In this document: piece by piece, positions 53,724 through 62,072 of the stretch
How the letters are laid out: the number at the start of each line of letters is the position of its first letter
Position numbering within the stretch: the stretch's first letter is position 1
Assembly: GCA_000955875.1 (NCBI GenBank)
Contig: JYOE01000002.1
Location: 223,062 to 287,061 of the forward strand
Source of the DNA: Terrabacter sp. 28
Lineage (GTDB): Bacteria; Actinomycetota; Actinomycetes; Actinomycetales; Dermatophilaceae
Direction of reading: 5' to 3'
DNA length: 64,000 nt
The notes under the pieces: generated by a model
The model's input: the letters and a program-made list of their open reading frames with translations, nothing else
Told to the model about the DNA's origin: nothing
The model's database searches: none
Program-made: the position numbers and the translations under genes

Positions 53724-54962
53724 GTGTCACCCATCGACTCGTACCGCCACCTCTTCGGCCTCACCGGCCGCACGTACATCGTCGTCGCCTTCCTCGCCCG
53801 TATGCCGCTCGCGATGAGCCAGCTCGGCACCCTCCTTCTCGTGTCGGCCGCCACCGGCAGCTACGGCGCGGGGGGTTTCTGCGCCGGGGCGCTGGCGGTC
53901 GCCAACGCGGCCGGCGCGGCCTTCTGGGGCGCTCGGGCCGACCGGCTCGGCCAGCGTCGAGTCGTCGCCGTCCAGTCCCTCGCCGGGGCCGCCGGCCTCG
54001 TCGCCCTGCTGCTCGTCGTGAACGCCGGACTCCCTTGGGGAGCAGCGGCCGTCGCGAGCGCGGCCACCGGCCTCGTGCTGCCGCAGATCGGTCCGCTCGC
54101 GCGCGTCCGGTGGCGCCCGATCACCGCCCACACGGGGCCTCGCCAGCACCGGCTCGTCGACGCCGCCTTCTCCTACGAGGGCGCAGCCGACGAGGCGTCG
54201 TTCGTGCTCGGGCCGGCGCTCGTCGGCCTCGGCGTCTCGGTCGCGAGCCCGACGGCAGCGCTCGCCCTCGCCGCCCTCGGCCTCGCCGTCTTCGGCACGT
54301 GGTTCGCCCTGCACGAGACCGCGACGGTCACGCACGCGGCGACCTCGGGAGACACGGTCGCCCCCGGTCGCCTGCTCACGCCGGCCCTCGTCGTGCTCTG
54401 CGTCGCCCAGGTGCTCGTCGGCAGCGTCTTCGGGTCGGTGCAGACCGGCACCTCGGTGCTCGCCACGGCCGCCGGCAGCGCCGGGGCGACCGGCTACTTC
54501 CATGCCCTGCTCGGTGTCGGGAGCGTGCTCGCCGGCCTCGCCGTGGCGGGCCTGCCGGCACGCTTCGGGCTCCCGAGCCGCCTGCGCTGGTTCGCCGTGG
54601 GCCTGCTCGTGCTGTCGGCGCCGCTGCTGCTCGTCGGCTCGCTGCCCGCGCTGGTGCCGGTGCTCCTCGTGCTCGGCCTCACGGTCGCGCCCTACATGAT
54701 CACGACCTTCACGCTCGGCGAGCGCGTGACGCCGGCGTCGCGCACCGGGGCTGCCATGACGGCCCTCGCGGCAGCCACGGGGCTCGGCTACGCCATCGGG
54801 GCCGCCCTCGCCGGACGGCTCGCCGACTGGGGCGGACACACTCCGGCGTATGCCGTCACGGTCGTCGCCGGCGCCGCCGCCGTCACGCTCTCGTGGACCT
54901 GCGGTCGCGTGCTCACGACGGCGACCGAGCAGCTGGTCGCTCCCGCAGCCCCCGCGGGCTGA
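53724..54962 (+). CDS. MFS transporter
   Basis: A 412-residue, 12-helix major facilitator protein. Loop 2-3 has GARADRLGQRRVVAVQS. A central loop with SYEGAADEASFVLGPALVGLGVSV is a feature of an actinobacterial MFS subfamily without a known substrate. GTG start after GGAG at 9 bases. It is monocistronic with a possibly structured leader and convergent with the GNAT gene. Confidence 0.85.
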   Translation: MSPIDSYRHLFGLTGRTYIVVAFLARMPLAMSQLGTLLLVSAATGSYGAGGFCAGALAVANAAGAAFWGARADRLGQRRVVAVQSLAGAAGLVALLLVVNAGLPWGAAAVASAATGLVLPQIGPLARVRWRPITAHTGPRQHRLVDAAFSYEGAADEASFVLGPALVGLGVSVASPTAALALAALGLAVFGTWFALHETATVTHAATSGDTVAPGRLLTPALVVLCVAQVLVGSVFGSVQTGTSVLATAAGSAGATGYFHALLGVGSVLAGLAVAGLPARFGLPSRLRWFAVGLLVLSAPLLLVGSLPALVPVLLVLGLTVAPYMITTFTLGERVTPASRTGAAMTALAAATGLGYAIGAALAGRLADWGGHTPAYAVTVVAGAAAVTLSWTCGRVLTTATEQLVAPAAPAG

Positions 54963-54989
54963 GGCCAGGGCCGGCTCCAGCACACGTTC

Positions 54990-55005
54990 TCCGCCCCGGC
55001 GGAGT
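54990..55005. terminator. Terminator hairpin between MFS and GNAT genes
   Basis: Arms of 7 bp, CTCCGCC and GGCGGAG, with a 2-base centre lie in the 61-bp gap between two convergent genes. Confidence 0.5.
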
Positions 55006-55023
55006 TGTCGAGGGGGGCGCCGG

Positions 55024-55504
55024 TCAGCGGGGCAGGCGCAGGCGCATCGCGGGCCACGCCGTCCGCGTGAAGCCCAGATCCTCGTACAGTCCGGCGCCCT
55101 CGCCCGTCGCGAAGAGCTCGACGACGCCCGCGGACGTGTCGTCGCGCAGCCAGTCGAGCACGCCGACGACGCACTCACGAGCGAGTCCCCGACGGCGCGC
55201 CTCCGGCTGGGTCGCGACGTTGTTGACGAGCGCCGACACCCCGCTGGGGTTCGTCGGCGAGGGCGTCTCGAAGCGCAGCGTCCCCATGGCGGCGGCGACG
55301 ACTCTGCCGTCGATGCCCTGCGCGACCACGGCGCACGCGTTCGGCCCGTCCAGCTCGCGCCGCAGCCACTCGGCCGCCGCATCGCGCCAGCCGTGGGCCG
55401 GCCTCGACGCCGGGCACACCCATCGCGGAGAACATCAGCGCCCGCAGCTCGACGACGGCCTCGACGTCGGCGGCGGTCGCTCTCCGCACCGTGAACTCGC
55501 TCAC
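55024..55504 (-). pseudogene. GNAT acetyltransferase interrupted by a frameshift
   Basis: The N-terminal part (SEFTVRRATAADVEAVVELRALMFSAMGVPGVEA) is read from the GTG at 55504. The rest of a GNAT domain (RPAHGWRDAAAEWLRREL through VNNVATQPEARRRGLAREC, the acetyl-CoA loop, to GLYEDLGFTR) is in the next frame. One surplus base near 55405-55412, in the GGCCGGCC context, explains the break. Restored, the protein would be about 159 residues, normal for the family. It could be a real pseudogene, a sequencing error or, less likely, programmed frameshifting. The start overlaps the phosphotransferase stop by four bases. Confidence 0.8.
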
Positions 55505-56634
55505 CGGAACCCTCCTCCCGTGAAAGCCGGCGCCAGCGGGACCGGCTCGGCGGCATACGTCCTCGTGACGGCGTCGGCGAGGGCACTCGCGACGTCGGCG
55601 AGCTCGGGGATCGCCCGCCCCGTCGAGGCGGTGCGCAGGAAGCGGAGGGTCCGGTCCGGCATACGCGGCATGGGCTTGACCGGGTTGGCCGGTGCGGGCT
55701 CACCGTCGACGAGCGGGCCGAGGCACCAGCTGCCGGCGAGCCACGCCCAGGCCTCGGTGGCCAGGTCGAGGTCGTGCTCGAAGTCAGGCCCGGCCACCTC
55801 GGGCCAGACCTTCACGACGGCCGTCCGCCACCGCGCCAACGCCGCGTCGGAGGCTGCCGCGTCGAGGGACCACGCGCACCAGCACGTCGGCCACGGCACG
55901 CGCAGGTACGCCGCGTCCCAGGCTATCGGTCGCCACAGCGCCCACTCGAAGTCGAGCAGCGCCAGCCCGGCGTCGGTGAGGAGGTTGTTGTCGGGGCACA
56001 TGTCGGCCGCCGAGAGGCTCGTGGCATCGACCCGGAAACGCGACGGCACCGACTCGAGCACGTCGAACGTGCCAGGGGTCACCTCGACGTCGAGGGCGGC
56101 GGCCAACCGCTGCCACTCGGCGGCGGCCTCGGCCAGCTGCCCCGGCAGGTAGTCGAGCTCCAGCTGCTCCCCCGAGCGGGCCGCGACCCCCTCGACGAAG
56201 GCGTCTCGGACGCCGCGGCCGGCCACGTGGAGTGCCCCCACGGAGTCGCCCCAGCCACGCAGCCCGGCCGCGGCGCGACCTGCGTCGTCGGCGAGCAGGA
56301 CCTCGGCCAGGTGAGCGCCGTCGCCGAGGTCGTCCATCACGACGAGCCGCGGGTCGCCGCACTCGGCGAGCAGCCGCGGCGTGCGCGCGCGGCCTGCCAA
56401 CGCGGCCAGGGCCGACGCCTCACGCGCGTAGGTCTCGGCGGCCTCCTCACCGGTGTAGCGCTTGACCACGTACGCGTCGCCGACCTCCCCGGTGGCCCGC
56501 ACCACGAGCGTGCGGCGGCTCCGGGGAAAGGGCGCCGCCGCGGCCGTCAGCGTCGTGCCGAGCAGGCGCGAGGCCACATCGAGCGTCTCGGCGACGAGCG
56601 GTGCGCGATCGGCGTCGGTGCTGGCGGACGTCAC
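55501..56634 (-). CDS. Aminoglycoside phosphotransferase-like kinase
   Basis: A 377-residue protein with a protein-kinase-like fold of the APH/choline kinase family. AYVVKRYTG carries the ATP-binding lysine, LVVMDDLGDG is the hinge, and LALLDFEWALW is the magnesium (DxD/DFE) motif. The catalytic loop, normally HxDxxxxN, reads AADMCPDN, so the histidine is replaced while Asp and Asn remain. The substrate is unknown; resistance activity should not be assumed. GTG start at 56634. Confidence 0.8.
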   Translation of the reverse strand: MTSASTDADRAPLVAETLDVASRLLGTTLTAAAAPFPRSRRTLVVRATGEVGDAYVVKRYTGEEAAETYAREASALAALAGRARTPRLLAECGDPRLVVMDDLGDGAHLAEVLLADDAGRAAAGLRGWGDSVGALHVAGRGVRDAFVEGVAARSGEQLELDYLPGQLAEAAAEWQRLAAALDVEVTPGTFDVLESVPSRFRVDATSLSAADMCPDNNLLTDAGLALLDFEWALWRPIAWDAAYLRVPWPTCWCAWSLDAAASDAALARWRTAVVKVWPEVAGPDFEHDLDLATEAWAWLAGSWCLGPLVDGEPAPANPVKPMPRMPDRTLRFLRTASTGRAIPELADVASALADAVTRTYAAEPVPLAPAFTGGGFR

Positions 56635-56967
56635 CGGGTCACTGTGCCAGAACCCCGGACGAGTGGTACGAACAGAAATATTGACGACAATTTCGCCGAA
56701 ACTGCTTACACCGGGGCACAGATTGACTAACGTCTCTCTTGTAACACCCCCACGGCTGGCACGCACCCCCCCATCCGCACCAGCCTCGAAGGAGCCCACC
56801 TGCGCGCGCGGGTCGGGCTCCTTCGCCTTTCCCGGCCGAGGGTTGGCAACGGGACGACCACCAACATGGAAGAAGCGGTGAGCCCGGATCCGGCGGCGCA
56901 CTCGGCACAATGCAGGAGGCCGTACGCGGGCACGGACCGCTGCGCACTCACAGGGGAGATGGTCGGC
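56635..56967. other. Intergenic region with AT-rich promoter area and a strong hairpin
   Basis: This 333-bp gap begins with an AT-rich stretch (56670-56745) that must hold the divergent phosphotransferase promoter. On the plus strand it contains CTTACA-N17-TAACGT (56713-56740) as a candidate promoter. At 56787-56825 is a hairpin with perfect 11-bp arms (CGAAGGAGCCC) followed by a pyrimidine-rich run. A short RNA of about 90 nt, or a long leader of the next gene, would fit. An ATG at 56866 extends the downstream frame but lacks a ribosome binding site. Confidence 0.5.
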
Positions 56968-57474
56968 ATGGAAGAGCGAGAGCGCTCGCACACGGGCAAG
57001 GCACTCGGGATGGTCGGACTCGGCCTGGCAGCTGTGGTCGCCGTTGCGCTCGGCGCTCTGCACGCGCTGTCGCCGGGCGACGTCCAGCCCGTCTCCGCGA
57101 CGGGCGACTCTCCCGCGGTCACCCAGAGCGCCGCCGGACCCGCCCGTCCCGCGACGATGCCCAGCGAGACGGGGGTCACCGAGGTGGCGGAGGGCGGATA
57201 CGGCGGCGACGCGCAGCAGAACGACTTCTTCGACTGGGCCGCCCAGCATCGCGTCGGGTCGCTGAACCTGCCGGGGATGGACGCGAGCACGGGCGAGCTG
57301 GAGCGCGTGGCGACCGGCTACTGCGACCTGCTCTCCGACGAGCCCGGCGGCTCGGGCGCAGACGTCACCCGGATGATCCGCCTGCAGACCGGGGCGACGA
57401 AGTCCATGTCGCAGGAGCTGCTCGAGCGCTCCGTCGCCGCCTTCTGCCCGCAGAAGGCGCGCCACCTCGTCTAG
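56968..57474 (+). CDS. Small exported/anchored protein, DUF732-like
   Basis: A 168-residue protein with an N-terminal signal-anchor (ALGMVGLGLAAVVAVALGALHAL). The Ser/Thr/Ala-rich linker leads to a C-terminal helical domain with VATGYCDLLSDEPGG and VAAFCPQKARHLV. The paired cysteines and the 'YCxxL...FCP' layout resemble DUF732 proteins of mycobacteria; this is tentative. The ATG at 56968 has GGGGAG at about 9 bases and is preferred over an ATG three codons earlier and a longer frame from 56866. Confidence 0.6.
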   Translation: MEERERSHTGKALGMVGLGLAAVVAVALGALHALSPGDVQPVSATGDSPAVTQSAAGPARPATMPSETGVTEVAEGGYGGDAQQNDFFDWAAQHRVGSLNLPGMDASTGELERVATGYCDLLSDEPGGSGADVTRMIRLQTGATKSMSQELLERSVAAFCPQKARHLV

Positions 57475-57535
57475 CACGACAGACGCATCCGACCGCCGCA
57501 CCCGACCGGCACGGCTGCCGCGGCACCGACGGCGC

Positions 57536-57838
57536 TCAGCGGCTCAGTCGGAGCACCGAGCAGCCACGCAGATCGAGCAGGACGTCCTCGCGCACCTCGG
57601 CGACACGCAGCACGACGTCCCCGCACCCCCGACAGCGCGCGACCGACCCCATCGCCGAGGCGTAGACGACGAGCTCGCCGACGGCCTGTCGGCGCCCGCA
57701 GCCTGCGCACGCGACGACGGCGACCGTGACGTCGATCCCCAACGCCCCGCCCAACGCTCCCGCGAGGACGTTGCCGTCGAGCGGTCGGTCGTGCACGGCA
57801 TACGTCGGGTGCTCCTGTTCGGTGTGTGGGCCAGTCAT
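57536..57838 (-). CDS. Small zinc-ribbon protein (DUF6510-like)
   Basis: A 100-residue protein with two CxxC knuckles, CAGC and CRGC, about 28 residues apart, forming a zinc ribbon. The start (MTGPHTEQ, then LDGNVLAGALGGALGIDVTVA) resembles a small actinobacterial family found beside sulfite-oxidase-like genes. It follows the flavin reductase gene with a single base between stop and start, so the three genes are surely one operon. The function is unknown. Confidence 0.7.
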   Translation of the reverse strand: MTGPHTEQEHPTYAVHDRPLDGNVLAGALGGALGIDVTVAVVACAGCGRRQAVGELVVYASAMGSVARCRGCGDVVLRVAEVREDVLLDLRGCSVLRLSR

Positions 57839-57839
57839 C

Positions 57840-58574
57840 TCATCCTCCACTCGGTCCGAACCGCTCGGTCCGCACCAGCTGCGCCGGCACGCCGACCTCG
57901 ACGAGGGTGTCGGCGACGGCGTCGACGAAACCCGTTGGGCCGCAGACGAACACGTCAGTGTCCGTCCCCAGCCGATCGACCCAGCCGACCAGCTCGTCGC
58001 GCGACAGCCGGCCCGCCGGTCGCCCGTCACCCGCCGGGGCCCGTCGGGTGTGGACGAGCTCGACCGCCAGCCCTTCGTCGTGCGCGCTGCGCCGGGCGAG
58101 CTCGTCCGCGTAGATGACGTCGTCGGGCGTGCGGACCGAGTAGGCGAGCACCATCGGCGCGGTGCTGCCCGCCTCGTGCCGGGCACGGACCATCGCCATC
58201 AGCGGCACGACCCCCGAGCCGCCCGCGAGGAGCAGGGTCGGGCGCGAGGACTGGGGGTGCCAGACGAACCACCCGCCGATCGGGCCGCGCAGCTCCACCG
58301 GGTCGCCGATGGCGAGGTCGCACGCGAGGAACGGCGACACCTCACCGTCGGCGACGACCTGCACCGTGACCTCGACCTGGGCGCCGTGGTCGGGCGCCGC
58401 GATCGAGTAGGAGCGCTGCGTCGAGTAGCCGTCCTCCGCCGTCAGCCGCACGTCCACGTGCTGCCCCGGCAGGTGGCCCGGCCAGCCCGGCACCCCGAGC
58501 ACGAGGGTCACCGCGTCGGTCGTCTCGTCCTTGCGCGACACGAGGTAGGCCGCCTGCCACGCCACCGGCGCCAC
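57840..58574 (-). CDS. FAD-binding ferredoxin reductase-type oxidoreductase
   Basis: A 244-residue ferredoxin-NADP reductase-fold protein without an attached 2Fe-2S domain. The FAD motif is RSYSIAA, the pyridine-nucleotide domain starts at LLLAGGSGVVPLMAM, and CGPTGFVDAV is the C-terminal NADP motif. It probably passes electrons between NAD(P)H and the molybdopterin protein encoded just upstream. The GTG start lies one base after the preceding stop. Confidence 0.87.
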   Translation of the reverse strand: MAPVAWQAAYLVSRKDETTDAVTLVLGVPGWPGHLPGQHVDVRLTAEDGYSTQRSYSIAAPDHGAQVEVTVQVVADGEVSPFLACDLAIGDPVELRGPIGGWFVWHPQSSRPTLLLAGGSGVVPLMAMVRARHEAGSTAPMVLAYSVRTPDDVIYADELARRSAHDEGLAVELVHTRRAPAGDGRPAGRLSRDELVGWVDRLGTDTDVFVCGPTGFVDAVADTLVEVGVPAQLVRTERFGPSGG

Positions 58575-58575
58575 G

Positions 58576-59172
58576 TCAGTCGCCCGCGTAGCGCTGCTCG
58601 CGCCAGGGGTCGCCGTACTCGTGGTAGCCGAGCTGCTCCCAGAAGCCCGGCTCGTCGTCGAGGAGCAGGTCGATCCGGGTGACCCACTTGGCCGACTTCC
58701 AGAGGTAGAGGTGCGGCACGAGCAGACGCGCGGGACCGCCGTGCCACGGCTCGAGCGCTTCGCCGTCGTACTCGTGGACGATCCACGCCTTGCCATCGAC
58801 CAGGTCCTCGACGGGGAGGTTCGTGGTGTAGTCGCCGTAGGACGTGACGAGTGCGAAATCGGCTGCCGTCTCGACGTCCTCGAGGATCACGTCGAGCGAG
58901 ACACCGCGCCACGAGGTGCCGAGCTTGCTCCACTTCGTCACGCAGTGCAGGTCGACCGTCGGGGTCTCCTGCGGCAGGGACTGGAGCTCGTCCCAGCTCC
59001 ACGCATGCTCCTCGCCCGTCTCGGTGCGCACCGTGAGCGACCAGTCGGCCGCCTCGACGCGTGGCGTCGGCCCGGCCTGGAGCACCGGGAAGTCGTGGGT
59101 GAGGTACTGGCCAGGCGGTAGCTGCACGTCGTCCTGACGCCGCCCGCGGAAGCCCGGGGTCACGATGCCCAT
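58576..59172 (-). CDS. Sulfite oxidase-like (YedY-type) molybdopterin oxidoreductase
   Basis: A 198-residue protein containing only the molybdopterin domain of the sulfite oxidase family. The molybdenum-ligating cysteine is in DLHCVTKWSK. SWRGVSLDVIL, LVTSYGDYTTNLPVEDL and GGPARLLVPHLYLWKSAKWV are the conserved family blocks. No twin-arginine signal is seen, so it is probably cytoplasmic. The operon partner is a flavin reductase instead of a cytochrome. The substrate is unknown. The ATG at 59172 begins MGIVTPGF, typical for this group. Confidence 0.88.
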   Translation of the reverse strand: MGIVTPGFRGRRQDDVQLPPGQYLTHDFPVLQAGPTPRVEAADWSLTVRTETGEEHAWSWDELQSLPQETPTVDLHCVTKWSKLGTSWRGVSLDVILEDVETAADFALVTSYGDYTTNLPVEDLVDGKAWIVHEYDGEALEPWHGGPARLLVPHLYLWKSAKWVTRIDLLLDDEPGFWEQLGYHEYGDPWREQRYAGD

Positions 59173-59268
59173 GCCCGATGATGGCACCGCCCCCCGCGGT
59201 CTCACCAGACGGGCGCCAACCCTCGACAGAAGCGGGCCGACGCGCCGGCGAGGCGCCAGAATGACCGG

Positions 59269-62055
59269 GTGATCGGTCCCTCCGGGGATTCCCCCCTCCT
59301 CGGGCGCGAGAGCGAGATGCGCCTGCTCCGCGACCTCGTGACGGGGACCAAGGAGTCAGGCCGAGGGCTGATCCTCACCGGCGACCCTGGAGTCGGGAAG
59401 TCCGTGCTGCTGCAGTACGCACGCTCCGTCGCCGCCGGCGACGGCCTCCAGGTGCTGGCACTGTCGGGCATCCAGGCGGAGTCGCGGTTGCCGTTCGCGG
59501 GGCTCCAGCAGCTGTTGAACCCGCTGCGGCAGCACAGCACCGGCCTGCCGGGCCCCCAGCGAAGCGCGCTGCTGACGGCCTTGGGCATCGCGTCCGGCCC
59601 TGCACCGTCGGTGTTCCTCACCGGCCTCGCGACCCTCAACCTGCTGACGGGCCGAGCCGCCGAGCGGCCGATCGTGCTCGCCCTGGATGACGTCAACTGG
59701 CTGGACGAGCCGACCCAGACCGTGATCGCGTTCGTGGTGCGCCGGCTCGGGAACGACCCGTTGTCCTGCATCGCGACGATGCGGGCCGGGCAGCAGCACC
59801 ACCTGGTGGACGTGCCCGCCGAGGTGCACGAGGTCCTCCCCCTCGACGACGACCTCGCCCGGCGGGTCCTCGACCTGACGGCGACCGACCTCACGTCCGC
59901 CGAGCGGCAGGCCATCCGCGCAGCGGCACAGGGGAACCCGCTGGCGCTGGTCGAGCTGCCGAAGGCGTGGAGGCGTGAGCGGACGCCGCACGCGACCACG
60001 GCGGCCGCCACCGGGGCTGCCGTGGCGTCGTCCGTGCCGACCACCGAGCGGCTCGAGGCGTCGTTCGCCGGCCGGGCGCAGGTGCTGCCGAGGCTCACCA
60101 GGGAGCTGTTGCTCGTGGCTGCGGTCTCCGACTCGGAGTCACTGCCAGAGCTGCTGTCCGCCGCTCAGCACCTGTCCGGCGAGACGGTCACGGCCACGGC
60201 CGCGGATGCCGCGGCCGATGCCGGCCTCGTCCACTACGACGACGCCCAGCTGCGGTTCCGACACCCCTTGGTGCGTGCGGCGTTGATCGCTTCGGCGTCG
60301 GTCGGCCGTCGACAGGAGGCGGCGCGGGCGTGGGCGGCGTCGCTCGAGCACGAGCCACGACGGCGCGTCCGGTTCCAGGCGGCAGCGGCCACCGGCCCGG
60401 ACGAGGACCTCGCCCAGTCGCTCGCAGACGTCGCCGCGGGATACCTGCGGGCGGGTGCCGTGCTGGACGCGGTAACGGCCCTGGAGCAGGCGGCGCACCT
60501 CACCCCGGCGCCGCAGACTCGCGGGCAGCGGCTGCTGCTCGCGGCGGAGCACGCGTTCGGTCTCGGCCGCGCCGACCTGGTGGGGCGGCTGGTCGCCGAG
60601 GCCAGACGGACACCGTTGAGCCCCTTGGACCGGTCGCGGGTGACCTGGCTCAGCGAGGTGTTCGACGACGGGGATCCCCGGGACCACGACCGTGTGGAGG
60701 CGATGGTCCTGAGCTCCCTGCAGGCCGCGGCCGCCGGCGACGCCGCGCTGGCCCTCAACCTCTTGTATGCCGCCGCGGTCCGGTGCTGGTGGAGCGGCGC
60801 CGGAGCCTCAGCCCGCAGGGCCGTCGCCACGGCCCTGACGGGGCTGGGTCGCGACCGGGACCCCCAGACGGTCGTTGCCCTGGCAGTGGCCGAACCACTC
60901 ACGGCCGGCGCTGCGGTCCTGGAGGCGGTCCACAGTCCCGCGTCTGGATCCTCGGGCGACGCCGACGCACTGCGCGCACTGGGCCAGGCCGCCTGGGCGA
61001 CCGGTGACAGCGCCTGCTGCGTCGACCTGCTCGAGCGGGCGGCGGCACTGATGCGGTCGCAAGGGCGGCTGGGTGTCCTCACGCACGTGCTCTCCATCCA
61101 GGCCAACGCGCAGGTGACACTGGGCGACTGGACCGGCGCCGAGGAGGCGGTCGCCGAGGCCACCCGACTCGCGAGGGAGACGGACCAGCCGATCTGGGAA
61201 GCCGGTTCGCGCAATGTCGCCTCGATGCTCGCCGGACTCAAGGGGCGTCCAGTCGTCGAGGACGAGTCGGCTGCCGCCATCGAGGCCTACGCGCGTGCCC
61301 GCGGTCTCTCCGACCAGCTCGCGTGCCTGTGTCTGGCCCGGGCCTTCGCCCACGCAGGACAAGGTCACCATGCCCAGGCGTGCCAGCAGCTGCTGGAGCT
61401 GTTCGACCCGGGCTCCCCCTACCACCACGAACGGGAGTCGCTCCACGGGTTGATGCTCCTCGCTGAGACCGCGGCCCAGGTGGGCCGCACTGCCGAGGCT
61501 CGCGTGGTGCTGGAGCGCATGGAGCAGCTGGCCACAACGACGCCGTCACCGTTGCTGCACGTGCACCTGCTGTACGCGCGCCCGGTGCTCAGCGCCGACG
61601 GTGATGCGGAAGAGCTCTTCGCAGCCGCCCTGGCGCAGGACCTGAGCCGGTGGCCCTGGGCGCACGCACGCATCCAGCTCGCCTACGGGGTGTGGCTGCG
61701 CCGTCGCCGCAGGCTCGTGGAGTCCCGTGCCCCGCTCCGCGCCGCAGCGGACCTGCTGGCGGTGCTCGGAGCGCGCCACTGGGCACAACGTGCGCAGAAC
61801 GAGCTCCGCGCATCTGGCGAGCGGGCCGAGGTGGTGGCCCCCGAGCTCGGCGACCTGCTGTCACCGCAGGAGATGCAGATCGCCCGGTTGGCTGCGACCG
61901 GCTTGTCCAACAACGAGATCGGTGAGCAGCTGTTCATCTCCGCGCGCACGGTCGGATCGCACCTCTACCACGCGTTCCCGAAGCTGCAGATCACCTCCCG
62001 CAGCCAGCTCGCCGCGCGTCTCGGACTGCTGACCGGCGACCCCCAGAGCCAGTGA
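59269..62055 (+). CDS. Large ATP-binding LuxR (LAL) regulator
   Basis: A 928-residue regulator. It has an N-terminal STAND/AAA ATPase (Walker A GDPGVGKS, 38-45; LLGRESEMRLL before it; Walker B LALDDVNWLD). A long helical TPR-like middle follows, and a LuxR HTH ends the protein (LSPQEMQIARLAATGLSNNEIGEQLFISARTVGSHLYHAFPKL, about residues 863-906). Such proteins activate catabolic or secondary-metabolism genes on ligand binding. It is divergent from the molybdopterin trio (96 bp) and convergent with an F420-type oxidoreductase and hydrolase, which are plausible targets. GTG start. Confidence 0.92.
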   Translation: MIGPSGDSPLLGRESEMRLLRDLVTGTKESGRGLILTGDPGVGKSVLLQYARSVAAGDGLQVLALSGIQAESRLPFAGLQQLLNPLRQHSTGLPGPQRSALLTALGIASGPAPSVFLTGLATLNLLTGRAAERPIVLALDDVNWLDEPTQTVIAFVVRRLGNDPLSCIATMRAGQQHHLVDVPAEVHEVLPLDDDLARRVLDLTATDLTSAERQAIRAAAQGNPLALVELPKAWRRERTPHATTAAATGAAVASSVPTTERLEASFAGRAQVLPRLTRELLLVAAVSDSESLPELLSAAQHLSGETVTATAADAAADAGLVHYDDAQLRFRHPLVRAALIASASVGRRQEAARAWAASLEHEPRRRVRFQAAAATGPDEDLAQSLADVAAGYLRAGAVLDAVTALEQAAHLTPAPQTRGQRLLLAAEHAFGLGRADLVGRLVAEARRTPLSPLDRSRVTWLSEVFDDGDPRDHDRVEAMVLSSLQAAAAGDAALALNLLYAAAVRCWWSGAGASARRAVATALTGLGRDRDPQTVVALAVAEPLTAGAAVLEAVHSPASGSSGDADALRALGQAAWATGDSACCVDLLERAAALMRSQGRLGVLTHVLSIQANAQVTLGDWTGAEEAVAEATRLARETDQPIWEAGSRNVASMLAGLKGRPVVEDESAAAIEAYARARGLSDQLACLCLARAFAHAGQGHHAQACQQLLELFDPGSPYHHERESLHGLMLLAETAAQVGRTAEARVVLERMEQLATTTPSPLLHVHLLYARPVLSADGDAEELFAAALAQDLSRWPWAHARIQLAYGVWLRRRRRLVESRAPLRAAADLLAVLGARHWAQRAQNELRASGERAEVVAPELGDLLSPQEMQIARLAATGLSNNEIGEQLFISARTVGSHLYHAFPKLQITSRSQLAARLGLLTGDPQSQ

Positions 62056-62072
62056 GCCCGCGGGCGCGACCG

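Noticed and set aside
55501..56634. Aminoglycoside resistance gene
   Set aside because: The fold is APH-like, but the catalytic loop is altered and the family includes many metabolic kinases, so a resistance label is not justified.
56713..56830. c-di-AMP (ydaO-type) or other known riboswitch upstream of the DUF732-like gene
   Set aside because: The hairpin and AT-rich start are suggestive, but the conserved internal motifs of the ydaO class are not present in order.
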